From: Ascaphus truei
Taxonomy: Eukaryota > Chordata > Amphibia > Anura > Ascaphidae
Direction: 5' to 3'
DNA: 64,000 bases
Assembly: GCA_036426205.1 (NCBI GenBank)
Contig: CM071579.1
Coordinates: 17,497,219-17,561,218, forward strand
The position numbers were made by a program, and so were the translations under genes. The notes below the pieces were generated by a model that searched no databases, had not been told where the DNA came from, and saw nothing but the letters and a program-made list of their open reading frames with translations. Below are positions 11,227-21,724 of the stretch, one piece after another (position 1 is the first letter of the stretch; the number at the start of each line of letters is the position of its first letter).

Positions 11227-11376
11227 CCCGTGGAGCTTACAATCTGTTTTTGGTGCCTGGGGCACAGGGAGATAAAGTGACTTGCCCAAGGTCACAAGGA
11301 GCTGACAAAAGGAATAGAACCTGCTTCAAACTCAGTGCCAGTCAGTGTCTTTACTCACTGAGCCGCTCCTTCTCAT
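11227..11376 (-). mobile_element. CORE/MIR-like SINE, tRNA-related head and core
   Basis: On the minus strand this begins GGAGCGGCTCAGTGAGT, resembling a pol III box A region. GGTTCTATTCC at 11321-11311 fits the box B pattern GGTTCNANNCC. The central CCTTGGGCAAGTCACTTTAT is very like the MIR/CORE-SINE core. The 3' part lies at 9903-10009 beyond the PLE insertion. The head is tRNA-derived in style; no functional tRNA can be folded from it. Confidence 0.75.
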
Positions 11377-11379
11377 ACG

Positions 11380-11916
11380 GGCCCATTAACGGACATTTGC
11401 ACTGCCATGAGGAACGGATACCGCCAGAGGGAGTTCTTCCACACGAACAGCACGTCCATCTCCACAGAGCGGATCTTCCTGCTGGCCATTTGATGAGGAG
11501 ATCAGCAGTGCGCCGTATGGTAACATGTACCTGACATGTAATGCTTGAAGTAACTACATTGGATGCACGTGCAATACTTCCCCACTTCACACTGTTCATA
11601 TAATATAATTTACTACACCATGAGAGTAGTGCGCGGTTTTCTGTTTCTTTCTATCAGCTACACATGATCCAATAACCCTTCTTTCATTTTTGAAGTCTGT
11701 GTCTTTCTATTCCTATCTGAAGGGCCACCACAAGGCCAGATGTTCAGCACAGTACCTACCTAAGCGAGTTGTCGAAGAGATAATGAAGGCTGGGCTGATA
11801 CAGTAGCCAGATAAAACATTTGCTGCTGCCATAGACATGGGAAGTATAAATATATTTTTTCTTGCACTTGACTTTTTAGATGTTTTTTCCCTATTATTAT
11901 TAGGGCACTTCTGGTT
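11380..11916. other. No recognisable feature
   Basis: A mixed-composition spacer. The open frames on both strands around 11350-11600 overlap each other and carry no motif. Confidence 0.3.
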
Positions 11917-11929
11917 TCTAACCAGTTTT

Positions 11930-12591
11930 TTTTTTTTTTTTTTTAAATAGTTTTTTTTATTGGGTTCATAAACATAAAACAACAACATTGTAACAATACA
12001 GAAAAAAAAACAACAAGAAAAACAGAAAATTAGACTTTTAGGCAAAATTATTTTTAGCATTGCTCATCATACTTATGATTTCAAAATTCGACACATTAAC
12101 ACAAATAATAATAGAAAAAACAGATAATAGCATTTTCAAAGATTAACATCAAAGCTCTTACCACACAGCCTCCTAACAGAATCTGGCATAAGATTCCCCA
12201 TTCACCACCTCTCCCATCAACAATATACCATCATATTTCCTCAAGGGCGAAATTATCTGTGTCCCATCGCAATCAGTCTGAGGAGACCCCAAGAGGTATG
12301 CTCAAATGTCTGTATGATTGAATCCCTACCTTGTTGGGACATTCTATCAAATAAACTTTTCCCATTTAAAAAAAAATTATCTGTTCTTAATTCGTCTCAG
12401 CTTCTAATTTGTCCATCATCATCAATTTATTCAGGTAATCATTTAAATATCTAAAGTGGGGGGTTCAGGCTTTATCCATTTCACCATCACTGTTTTCCTT
12501 GCTGCTAGCAACACAATCTCTGCTAACCTGGGGACATTGTTCCTTACATTGACCTCTTTCCAACTTTCCATATTTCCAAACAGGAAGGCTC
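11930..12591 (-). mobile_element. 5'-truncated L1-type LINE with poly(A) and target duplication
   Basis: The element reads on the minus strand and ends in CAATAAAAAAAC and a poly(A) tail (11930-11945 region). It is flanked by a 13-base duplication tctaaccagtttt at 11917-11929 and 12592-12604. That combination (poly(A), polyadenylation-like signal, long duplication, 5' truncation) is the mark of target-primed L1 retroposition. About 660 bases remain, mostly 3' untranslated sequence. Confidence 0.8.
12380..12591 (-). pseudogene. L1-type ORF2 C-terminal remnant
   Basis: Minus-strand translation from the truncation point gives GNMESWKEVNVRNNVPRLAE, then a stretch with LLAARKTVMVKWIKPEPPT, then after one frameshift RYLNDYLNKLMMMDKLEAE and a stop. 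The motif (L.AARK....KWI...PPT...W...L......E) is the usual end of vertebrate L1/Tx1 ORF2 proteins. RT and endonuclease are absent. Confidence 0.65.
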
Positions 12592-12604
12592 TCTAACCAG
12601 TTTT

Positions 12605-13200
12605 AACTGCACTGCAGCTCACACATAGCACATATAGTGCATCTTAATGTTAACCCTTTATGCACTGCATACATGTCACACACCTCATGCTGTTGGCTAT
12701 AGTGCTTTGTTCGCTCTTCTCTTTATGCAGGGGAAGAATGACAAAAGACCTATTACAAGGATCGGTAGTGTAGGCACCTGCTGAGGGGTTGATATTAACG
12801 TGGTTGCAGGTTTAAAATGTTTGGCAACAGGATTTAACTAAATGCCCCACACTTATGAGAAGAATAAACATATAGTATTGAACGAAATAATTTGCCATAT
12901 TGGATGCAGCACGGGGGCCTTTTCTTCTAATAGGTTAAGTATGTCTTTATTAAAGAAATCCTAAAACCCTTCTCTGGTGGCAACCTCAAAGGAACACACA
13001 GATACCCAGTAAGCTCATATAAACCCCAAAAAGGGCATCCTCAAAGGACCTAACTGAAGATCACTGGGATAGAGGGTAAGCAATCTAAATTGTGTGTCTT
13101 CCCATTTATAAAAGCAACAGTAGTAACATTTTTAGAAATGTGCGCCTCCTAATTTAAGACGTGCTCGGTGCACAGTTGTCATGAAAAATAATAATACAAT
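12605..13200. other. No recognisable feature
   Basis: AT-rich spacer with no repeat boundary or frame that I can support. Confidence 0.3.
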
Positions 13201-13202
13201 GT

Positions 13203-13329
13203 GGGGTTATTCATTAAACTGCGATAGTGCCGATCGGGACACCATGGCACTGTAACTTCCATTGATTTAAATGGGTTTAAGTGTGTTAGTGCCCCGATTG
13301 ACCCTATTGCAATTTAATTAATAACGCCC
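13203..13329. mobile_element. Short foldback MITE
   Basis: The left end GGGTTATTCATTAAACTGCG and the inverted right end GGGCGTTATTAATTAAATTG are related, with further inner complementarity around GATCGGG. The element is only about 127 bases. No superfamily can be named from this. Confidence 0.5.
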
Positions 13330-13399
13330 AATGCAATTAAAGTAAACGCACAAAGAAAGAAGCACAAATAGAACGATTTTCCAGGTATGGCATATTAAA

Positions 13400-13690
13400 A
13401 GATGATAGAAACAAAGTGGTCCAATGCACCTACCGTGTATCAGCTCCCCGCAAGCAGTTCATCAGTTAGCGCCGTCCACGCGGTGTTTATACAGAGTCTG
13501 AGCGGTACGAGGTCTGTCCGAGTCTCCGCGAGAGGCGTCCTCAGGTTGCCGCTTCAGCCTTTTCCCCTTGTCAGTGCTCTCCGGCTCCACTCTCCCGTTC
13601 TCCGTTTCACGCTCTTCTCTGTCCCTCAATGTCTGTGGCGTCCACTACCCAACGCGTTTCGTGCAAAGTCTGCACTGCGTCAGGGATAGG
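13400..13690 (-). mobile_element. PLE-type 3' end fragment
   Basis: On the minus strand a hammerhead-like motif is followed by about 250 bases of GC-moderate sequence without coding. The arrangement matches the ends of the PLE copies at 10010 and 37054. The left limit is a guess. Confidence 0.4.
13647..13687 (-). ncRNA. Hammerhead-like motif, one core defect
   Basis: Stem I AUCC/GGGU, core CUGACGC (C3 at 13683, G8 at 13678), extra A, stem II GUGCA/UGCAC, GAAA, palindromic ACGCGU and triplet GUU. A9 is replaced by C, which should impair it. Confidence 0.5.
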
Positions 13691-13699
13691 ATACGAAGT

Positions 13700-15050
13700 A
13701 TAAAGGCCTCGTGGACTGCACGAGCTGATGACCTACTTGTGGGAAGCTGAACCACTGGAAGGGCATTGAATTTAATATACCACACCAGGAGGTGTTTTGT
13801 ATTTGCACTTTGCTCTTTCAGTGCACACTTGCACTTGCGAGTGTGGGAATAGCATTACAAGGAGCAGCGTAGAAGGAACCATTTAGAAAAATATAACACT
13901 ACAGTATATGTGGTGTTGCAAAATTCAATGTTTTTTAACCAATCATAATATACACATTGCCAGTATTTTTTTGCATATGTTTTGAAAGAAAATATCTTTC
14001 AAGAAGATTCTTTTATCCATTTTTGGTTTTTAACGTATCAATTTGATGTGTTTTGAAGCAGAATTAGGGCACAATAAATAATTTTTGTTGGAAGATCAGA
14101 TCAATAATTGCATTTTAGGTTTTATTACACTGTATCTTTTTAATACTTTTAACTCTTCAAATGATTTATTTTCTTAATTGAAGTATACATAATAATGTCT
14201 AATTGATCCAATTATGTGTGCTTAAATACAGAAAAATAATGTAATATCATTAATGCATGAATAATTGAATGGAAAGAATCTTTAAAAAAAAAAAATAGAA
14301 TACACAATGAAAATCAAATTAGGGAAATATTGTCCCATCTCCTAAATCAATATTTTTCTAGTATGATACATAACCGTTTCCCATTTAGCTGAGAGCATAT
14401 AATGAATGAGAGCAGTTTCTGTGAACAATGGAGCAGTGGAAGATTGTTTAAAGGATCTCTGATATTAATAAACATGTAGACCTTATCCTTCTGTTATACT
14501 GTCACATGGTGAGAATTTGCAGTTGGGTTTTAGCCAGCTGGTGAAGAGTAATATCTGAGCCTGATGAAGAACATTGTTCGGGTGTCTGATTGTGGCTGTA
14601 CCTCCACCTACAATATGCCTCTTGGCCAGGTATTCAACTTAAGGGTGCTTTACATTGAAAAAAACCCAAAGAAAACATATCCCCCCCCCCTGCCACCTGA
14701 GGTTGGAAGTTTGGGGTCTTCGTAACTGAACCCCATTAATTTCAGCTCTGGGGGCTCCCTGCTTCGCAAGAGACGAACCTCTACAACTGCTTCAAACCTG
14801 CCACAAAGAACCCGCCGCGCATTAACTCCTCTTTAACACAGGGACAAACGTTTACTGGAGATAAGACGCTGGACATGTGCAAAAAACATTCGCAAACTTT
14901 TTAGTGTTTTTTTTCCCCCCCAGATTTGATACTTTGCGAATATTCTCACCAGGCCTGAAAGTGTTAATATTTTCACGATTGCGCAAGCGTTCAGCAACAT
15001 ATCGCCAGACAGTGAGCGAAACACGGCGTGCGGGAGCTATTTATAGTGTA
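13700..15050. other. Mostly AT-rich unassigned DNA
   Basis: Contains poly(A) at 14282-14294 and a C run near 14681. A short fragment at about 14706-14772 resembles the repeat family copied at 35228 and 35893. No exon-like frame is visible. Confidence 0.3.
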
Positions 15051-15108
15051 GAGAAGGGAAGCAGGCACACGGGCTTATGCAAAAAGATATTTAATGTGCC
15101 ACAAAGAA

Positions 15109-15149
15109 ATCCAACGTTTCGGCACAATCTCACTGCCTTTATCAAGGAT
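15109..15149 (-). ncRNA. Hammerhead-like motif with U3-A8 core
   Basis: On the minus strand: stem I AUCC/GGAU, core UUGAUAA (U3 at 15145, A8 at 15140), extra A, stem II GGCA/UGCC, GAAA at 15120-15117, palindromic stem III ACGU and triplet GUU. All three stems are kept. Only positions 3 and 8 depart from the consensus, and they do so as a complementary pair. Confidence 0.5.
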
Positions 15150-15154
15150 AGGGC

Positions 15155-16108
15155 TGCACCATACACCAATAATTGCCACTATATATACCTAATGGGTACT
15201 CACCCCTCCATGATTGCTGCTGCCATTCTCCAGGACGTTATATACTATTTATAGTCTCATTAAGCAAATCTTTAGCAACTTTGTAATCTCATTTGGCGAT
15301 GCTAGCGATTTTAAACATCTTTGCATATTGTACGTATATCTTTATATTATTTGAAATGAAATTGCAATGCACTTGGACGTAATGCCGGCGAACTCTGACT
15401 CGAGTGTGGTTTTTTTTGTCGCGACCTCGTGCGAAAGTTTGGCCAATCTCCCCAATACATTATCTGTTATCCCATTTTCTTGCATCACTTGCAAACAGGG
15501 TTGCTGCCTTGTACTAAAGGCTAACCCGGAGACATTTTGCAATAAACGTTTTTACGTTTATTTATCTTATTTATTTCTCTTACCGGCGGCATCTCCCCCT
15601 GCACGGTACAGTCAGCACGGCTGCGCGCCGTCATATGGCGCACGTTGCCACGACAACGTGACGTCACGGAGTCAAGTTGCCATAACAATGGGGGGCCTTA
15701 TGGTGTCGCGGAGTCACAGGACGCCCCATTGTCATAGCAACGTCACGAAATGAAAGATCGTTAACGCTCAAGGGGCTTATTCTGTGAGCGGCAACATCGC
15801 TGATCAGGCACTTCCGCCCAGAAAGCCACTTTAATGTCACTGCGGCTTCCCACAGCGCACAGAATTAAATCCCAAGTCTCTATTCAACATAATATGAAGA
15901 CATGTTTCCCATGCTGGGGAAGAGTTCTACTCCATTCAAATAAAGGGGGCTGAAATCCTTCCCCATTGGCTTCACAGCGCACTGAATACAATCTGCTAAG
16001 AAACAATAGCTGCATTTTCATCGTCTCCGGTGTGGTTGGAAACGACATTGTTGCTGACAAACGTGCTTGAGAAACTCTTTATTATGCTGTTTATTCTCCT
16101 CCTATAAC
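15155..16108. other. Unassigned DNA with a CpG-rich patch
   Basis: The block at 15600-15750 is rich in CpG and has repeated GTTGCCA/CAACGTGACGTCACG words, like the style of the 59880 region. I cannot define element ends. No gene is seen. Confidence 0.3.
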
Positions 16109-16383
16109 AAAGGGCGGGCAACTCCAGTCCACAAGGGCCACCAACAGGTCAGGTTTTCACGATATCCCAGCTTCAGCACAGGTGGCTCAATCAGTTTGTG
16201 CTTCAGCGCAGGTGGCTCAATCAGTCCCTGCTTCAGCGCAGGTGGCTCAATCAGTGGCTCAGTCTTTGCGCCACTGATTCAGCCACCTGTGCTGAAGCAG
16301 GGCCTGATTGAGCCACTGGTACTGAAGCTGGGATATCCTGAAAACCTGACCTGTTGGTGGCCCTTGGAGTTGCCCACCCCTTT
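16109..16383. mobile_element. hAT-type MITE, copy 3, with internal duplications
   Basis: Same family as the 7549 copy, with ends AAAGGGCGGGCAACTCC and GGAGTTGCCCACCCCTTT. Flanks cctataac (16101-16108) and cctataat (16384-16391) match at 7 of 8. The unit GCTTCAGCGCAGGTGGCTCA is repeated three times on the left arm, making this copy about 100 bases longer than most. Confidence 0.85.
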
Positions 16384-16391
16384 CCTATAAT

Positions 16392-17005
16392 GTAGATAAA
16401 ATGGAAAATCCCCACCTCCCCTCTGCATTTGATAAGCATGCACTGCTCTTTATCCCGGTGTTTCTGCATAACCCGAGTGACTTGCGGGCTGTGACATGCT
16501 TGTGATTTGACAGCGTCCTCTCTGCGATATTCAAAAAGGGCTCAATATCCCATTTTTCCCATGATATGTTCTGTTGGGCATGATCAAAGGCGCTCAGCCT
16601 TATGACTGAACTATTAAAGCATGCAGAAAGCCTTTAGCACATCACAGAAAGTCACCTAGTGTACCATTCTTATATTCTTTTTATAGTCGTCCTGAACTGT
16701 ATGGCTTTTTTTCCAGCGACTTAATATAGCCTGTGAGCGGGAGGAGGATGTGAAACATGAGCGGACCCGCCTAAGTTAACTGTATTTTCCTAACAAGAAA
16801 AAAGGGCTCTTTGAAGACCCAAGTCGTTACATCTATCTCCAAGTCCAATTCCAGCTAGGAGCCCTACTTCAAATGGGCTTGGAGTTCACAACTCATTCTT
16901 ATGGGCAGTTGGCCATGCTAGGAATTCTAACGTATGCATCCCCCCCGCTGCTGAAGGGGCCGGCGTCGTGCTGCGAAGAAAAACAAGTTGCTGTCTCACG
17001 AAGGG
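16392..17005. other. No recognisable feature
   Basis: Mixed sequence with a C run near 16940. No frame or repeat can be supported. Confidence 0.3.
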
Positions 17006-17007
17006 AC

Positions 17008-17241
17008 TAAGGCTGAGTCCCCGCTGGCGCTGAGCGCGCTCATGCTTGGAGAGCGCTCCAAGCATGACCGTCGAGGGTCTGGCTTGTACGCGTGCGGGAA
17101 AGGGGGGTGGGGCATTGTGGGTAGTTCAGCGTGCGGGTAAGTATAGATTTTTTGTGCGTGAGCAGGCACTTACATATATCTATATATGTAAGTCCCCGCC
17201 GCAAGCACCGCCCGCTCAGCGCTAGCAGGGACTTAGCCTAA
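17008..17241. mobile_element. GC-rich foldback MITE
   Basis: Left end AAGGCTGAGTCCCCGCTGGC and inverted right end AGGCTAAGTCCCTGCTAGCG form terminal inverted repeats of about 30 bases. A second hairpin (CATGCTTGGAGAGCGCTCCA) lies just inside. The ends resemble those of the larger GC-rich elements at 6272 and 37827. Confidence 0.65.
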
Positions 17242-17244
17242 ATA

Positions 17245-17800
17245 AATGTCATGTTTTTTTTTTTTTAAAGGGGTAGGGTGTGACACTCAGATAACAGAAT
17301 GGAAGCTGATATTATAAGGTAATATCAGCAAGAAGATCCTTAGCAATTAAGCCCCCAAATGTGAAAAAACAGGGAACATTAAAACCCCCTTATACATAGA
17401 GATACACAGAAATACCCGCAGCATGAAAATAGAAATGTCCTAGCAATCTGCTACAATCTCAATTGTAAACAGTCCTTGTATTTGGTTTAAATACCAGCCT
17501 TTGTAGTGGGAGAATGTCATGTTCAACTGTGTGGCCTTTAAAAAGAAGCATAAGTCTATATTTTGTTAATTCTCTTTGAAATGGTGCTCCTTTCCCATTG
17601 TCTTCTTTGAGTGGTTGTCTATTTTGTTTGCCCCATAAGGTTATCAAAATGAATCTCGCTATTTCACATCCCCCCAAAATAAATAAAAAGAAAAGTGCAA
17701 GGCAGAGAGATAAAGGCAGTAAACGCGCCCTATCTTTAGGTTACAATATAGACCAACGTTGCCTAGAGAATGTAAAAATACTGAAGCTGGTCAGATTGAG
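17245..17800. other. No recognisable feature
   Basis: AT-rich spacer with a T run near 17251. The short frames on both strands are unsupported. Confidence 0.3.
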
Positions 17801-18013
17801 TAAGTATGAGAAAAGAGGGATTTCTGCTGCACACCATACAGTATAATCAATAAAGATGCACAATTACCGGTGCTCCTATGTTCAAGGACCGCCTGCTGGA
17901 AATTGATGCTATACTAGAACAAGAATAACATAAGGCACGTCGGATTTTCTAACGCTGTTTAATGAGCCAAAAAACTGGGCGACTTTTCGACCCCAGTTGG
18001 TCTTTTTCAAGTG
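17800..18013 (-). mobile_element. PLE-type 3' end fragment
   Basis: A hammerhead-like motif at the right edge is followed, on the minus strand, by about 180 bases of terminal sequence with no coding. The left limit is uncertain. Confidence 0.4.
17979..18013 (-). ncRNA. Hammerhead-like motif with U3-A8 core, degenerate
   Basis: Core UUGAAAA (U3 at 18010, A8 at 18005), extra A, stem II GACC/GGUC, GAAA at 17988-17985, then AAGUC where a palindrome ACGU would be expected. Stem I is nearly lost. Probably a relic. Confidence 0.35.
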
Positions 18014-18409
18014 TTAAGTATCAGATACCAGTTATTAAACATATCACTGTTACTAGTGTGATCCTGCCAGCCCATGTCTAACACAATATGTACATTCACA
18101 TGTAAAAAAAAAACTTTCCCCCCCCCCCCCCCCCGAAAAAAAGAGACAACTGAAATACCATTATCGTGAGTAAAGATCTTTCCCCTTTACAAGTTACACC
18201 GACTGTGCTTCCATATGTGTGCGAAGGGACATTATGCAAAAAACAGATGATGTGACACAATGATGTGTAATGTGTGTAGCACCCATGGGGGTATATGATG
18301 TTGAATTATTGGGTTAATGGTTCCTAGAAGGGGTTAACTATAGTGTAAATCTCCTATTCCCTTAGGTGGAGTTGCTGGGCAGACACATAGCCAACCCCAA
18401 CTTCTAGAA

Positions 18410-18597
18410 CAGTGTTTTTCAACCAGGGTTCCTAGGAACCTAAAGGGTTCCCTGCAATTTTCTGGTCATTTGACAATTCTATCAACTACAGAAGAATTTA
18501 CAATGCATCTGATCACAGAGTTGCTATTAGAGATGGTTGGGGGTTCCTCGGAATTTCATTTCGGGTTCCTTGACCCCAAAAAGGTTGGAAACCACTA
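18410..18597. mobile_element. hAT-type MITE of a second family
   Basis: It begins CAGTGTTTTTCAACC and ends GGTTGGAAACCACTA, the CAGTG/CACTG type of hAT terminus. Flanks ttctagaa (18402-18409) and ttcaagaa (18598-18605) agree at 7 of 8. No coding. Confidence 0.7.
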
Positions 18598-18609
18598 TTC
18601 AAGAAGGTG

Positions 18610-19060
18610 CCTAGTATGTCACTAGATAAGTATACTTTGGGAGAAAGTTAACCCTTCCTTTAGTAGTCATAGAGACTAGTGATGTCACTATGGGGTATAT
18701 AAGCTGGAGATTGAAGATACTAGTTCAGATCTTAGTGGTTCCAGAGTGAGGGGCATCTCATCAGTAAAAATAATCCCGTTAGTCTGCAACTACATGTGTT
18801 AGTGTTAGAATCACTTTGTTGTTTTCCAGCTAGGGAAGTGTCACTCCCAAAGATAGGGCCCGTCTATATGGCTCTGGGCGTCTTCCACCCACAAGAGGGA
18901 ATGGACAGGTAGTCCAAAGGAGATTTCTTAGGTAAGGGCCTTGGAGTTACACCTCTAACTCCACCCACAGCGTCCTTTTTCTATGTGAAAAAGAAGTTGA
19001 CGCACACATACAAATTGGCGCCCGTAGACGCACTAAATTGCTGTTTTTCTGTGCATGTTT
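18610..19060. other. No recognisable feature
   Basis: Spacer between two MITEs, with no supported frame or repeat. Confidence 0.3.
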
Positions 19061-19065
19061 TTACG

Positions 19066-19362
19066 CAGGGCCAGCACAAGGGATTCATGTGCCCTAGGCG
19101 AAACTTAAAATTTGCGCCCCCCCCCCCAAAAAAAACACAGTGCTGTAGCTATCAGGGGTGCAGGGGATGCGACCGCACCCCAGCACGATGCACAGTAAAA
19201 ATAATAGGGTGCCAACATACCGGCCAAAAAGAAAGAAAATGATTAAAAAAGATAAATAAATAAAAAATAGTAAGAGGAAAAAATTATTATTATTAATTCG
19301 CCCCTAGGACCTTTGCGCTTTAGGCGACCGCCTAGGTTCGCCTCATGGACGGACCAGCCCTG
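19066..19362. mobile_element. hAT-like MITE of a third family
   Basis: The ends CAGGGCCAGC and GACCAGCCCTG are inverted. GCCCTAGGCG on the left has its counterpart CGCCTAGG on the right. Flanks tttttacg and gttttatg agree at 6 of 8. The interior has C and A runs. Confidence 0.55.
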
Positions 19363-19525
19363 GTTTTATGACAAAAGCAACACTTTATCCATACTTCATA
19401 GAGACGGGGGGGGGGAGGGGGAGGGCAAGAAGATTACTCACACTAAAGTATTCTTGATATTTAAAATTGCTGTAATGACATTTAATAGGCCGAATTGTAA
19501 AGAATACATTTTCTACATAGATATA

Positions 19526-19558
19526 GCGTTCTGATTCCATGACGGATCTTTGTCAAGG
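19526..19558 (-). ncRNA. Hammerhead-like relic with U3-A8 core (left arm)
   Basis: Core UUGACAA (U3 at 19556, A8 at 19551), extra A, a stem II with a bulge, and AGAA in place of GAAA. Confidence 0.3.
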
Positions 19559-19612
19559 TTACACAGAAAATCACAAACTAGAGGCATTTATACTGTGTGA
19601 CTTCCTGTATAA

Positions 19613-19648
19613 CCTTGACAAAGGACTGTCATGGGACCGACAAGTTGG
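19613..19648 (+). ncRNA. Hammerhead-like relic with U3-A8 core (right arm)
   Basis: Core UUGACAA (U3 at 19615, A8 at 19620), extra A, stem II GGACU/GGGACC with a mismatch, and GACA in place of GAAA, then AAGUUGG. Confidence 0.3.
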
Positions 19649-19659
19649 AAGATTGATCA

Positions 19660-20580
19660 ACAAACCAACCTTTTGATAGCAACCCCGGTGTGCATACTGT
19701 TTTTGGACATTTGATATACGCTATACCACTTGATCAAGGGCGGGCAGCTTTCGCTTTGCACCCAACAAATGTTATGTATGTGGCTACTTTGCATATATAT
19801 TTTTCTTGTTACATAGATATATTCTGTATTTCTCAGGGATATAATAATATAGGTGCAGGTGCTTTCACACACCTGCAAAGAGATGGCGGTGCAAGAAATC
19901 CGCTTACTTTGCGCTGAACTTGCAGAGAGGAGGAAGGTTGAGATGTAACTAGGATGGATGATGTATGCTTGCAATAAATGTTATCTGATGCCGAATGTCT
20001 TTGCTTCGACTTCCTTTCACTAATCATCATAATTAATGTTTCTTTCTGATTCTTCACAAAGCCCCTATTGAAATGAATATCCCTTAGATAAACCCTTCTT
20101 GGCATAAATAATGGCATGATTTCATTAGAGCCTGACCTCTGTTCCGTACCAGAGGAAGGGCTCTGGCCTTTCAGAGTAACTGAACCTGAGCTGTGCAGGA
20201 AGCTAGTTATGTATGGCAAAAACACGCCTCTGATACATAATTGCAGCAGGGGAGTTAAAGGCCACTTATCTGTGCATCTTGACACATAAATACCTGGCCG
20301 ATGCAGATAAACCTGATCCAAGGTCAATGTGCGATAGGGAAAACAGAGGAGCCATTATTTGAAAGATGGAATGACATCCCACACAGCCGCTGACCTTTTA
20401 TCAGCTTCAAACCTGGGACATGAAACCACAGAACCAGGGCCAGGAAATCTGAAAGGCAGTTACAGTAGCTCCCCTTGTTTGAAGGGCTGATGCAGGGTTA
20501 ACTTTTGCGGTGCTGGAGTGGAATGGCGAGGAATGTGAATTCATTGAATACCGGTATTGCCCATTACTTCCTATAACTTA
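19660..20580. other. Unassigned DNA
   Basis: The 164-codon minus-strand frame at 19833-20327 has no domain or compositional support and I do not call it a gene. No repeat ends are visible. Confidence 0.3.
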
Positions 20581-20583
20581 TCT

Positions 20584-20828
20584 CAGGGGGACGCTCAAGT
20601 CCAGTCCTCAAGCCCCCCCAACAGGTCAGGTTTTCAGGATATCCCAGCTTCAGCACAGGTTGCTCAATCAGATGCTCAGTCAAAGACTGAGCCTGATTGA
20701 GCCACATGTGCTGAAGCAGGGACTGATTGAGCCACCTGTGCTGAAGCAGAGATATCATGAAAATCTGACCTGTTGGGGGCAGGGGAGTAAGGGGGGGGGG
20801 ACTGGAGGACTGGAGTTGAGCCCCCTTG
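20584..20828. mobile_element. hAT-type MITE, copy 4, CTCAAG subfamily
   Basis: Same core family as the 7549 copy, but the ends read CAGGGGGACGCTCAAG and GTTGAGCCCCCTTG. Flanks acttatct (20576-20583) and atttatct (20829-20836) match at 7 of 8. Confidence 0.85.
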
Positions 20829-20834
20829 ATTTAT

Positions 20835-21280
20835 CTTACGATATAAGAGCCCTAAACGTATTGGGGAGCTGATTATTGTGAATGTGACTTAGATTATATA
20901 ATGTAGACAAACAGTGGCAACAAATGATTAGAATTTACAAAGCGTCTATTTACTGCAGAGAACAATACAATACAGTACAGCACATTACCAATTGGCATTA
21001 AAATGTAGCACAATCAGTTACAGCACGCTAGGGAGGCCATGAGAAGGAATCATTTATTGGTGACATTGCTGCTTCTGAAGTGGGGGACCCCCGTTTGAAT
21101 CCCTATGAGTATGATAAGGAGATCTCTGATCTTACGATAAAAGGTGAGAAGGAGATTAACCTGGAGAAAGGGGGGAAGTGGCTGGCAGGTCAGTATGATA
21201 TGGAAGGTACATGCAAGCACAACAAATTAGTTATTTCCTCTGAAATACTTGTAACAAACATGGTGGTTCGTTGGTTCATC
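20835..21280. other. No recognisable feature
   Basis: Mixed sequence with no supported frame. Confidence 0.3.
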
Positions 21281-21283
21281 TTC

Positions 21284-21345
21284 TCTCTCTTCTCTCTCCC
21301 TCTTCTCTCTCTTCTCTCTCCCTCTTCTCTCTCTTCTCTCTCTCC
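21284..21345. repeat. CT-rich microsatellite
   Basis: Runs of CTCTCTTCTCTCTCCCT alternate over about 60 bases. Confidence 0.85.
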
Positions 21346-21459
21346 ACCCCCATCTGAAAAACAGAATTGTAAATTCAAAACTCCAAGGACAATTTAGAAA
21401 AGGGGGGCCTTTACTGGGGGTTGATGTACCTTTGAGGATGGGGATAATGGGCCCTTAGT

Positions 21460-21721
21460 AGGGTGACCAGATGACCCGGTTTAGCTGGGACTGTTCTGTT
21501 TTTTAGGCCACTGTCCTGACTTTTTGGGGTGCTGTTCCTGGTTTTCTATCCTGCTGGCCGTGCACCTTGATGACGTTTGCCGGTCGCTCATGCGCACGAG
21601 CAGCCGGCAAGTGATGATCACGCATGCGCAGTCGGTGGTTGCGCATGCGCAGTTGGCAATCACCCACTGCGCATGCGTGACATTTGTCCCGGGTTTTTAC
21701 CACGACAAATATGGTCACCCT
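21460..21721. mobile_element. MITE with AGGGTGACCA ends
   Basis: AGGGTGACCAGATG on the left is inverted as AGGGTGACCATATTTGTC on the right. The middle has alternating GCGCATGCGCAGT words that can fold. A related copy starts at 26167. No coding. Confidence 0.65.
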
Positions 21722-21724
21722 AGT

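Larger units (their letters stand above)
19520..19655. mobile_element. Inverted pair of hammerhead-like PLE ends
   Basis: Two near-complementary arms, with AACCTTGACAAAG on both strands, flank a short centre. Each carries a decayed outward-pointing hammerhead-like motif. This repeats, in small, the arrangement at 5586-6187. Confidence 0.45.

Noticed and set aside
11227..11376. Box A and box B words that could indicate a tRNA gene
   Set aside because: No cloverleaf can be formed and the context is a SINE.
14556..14600. CCTGATGAAGAACATTGTTC, hammerhead-like 5' half
   Set aside because: GAAA is replaced by GGGU and stem I does not pair, so I left it out of the fourteen.
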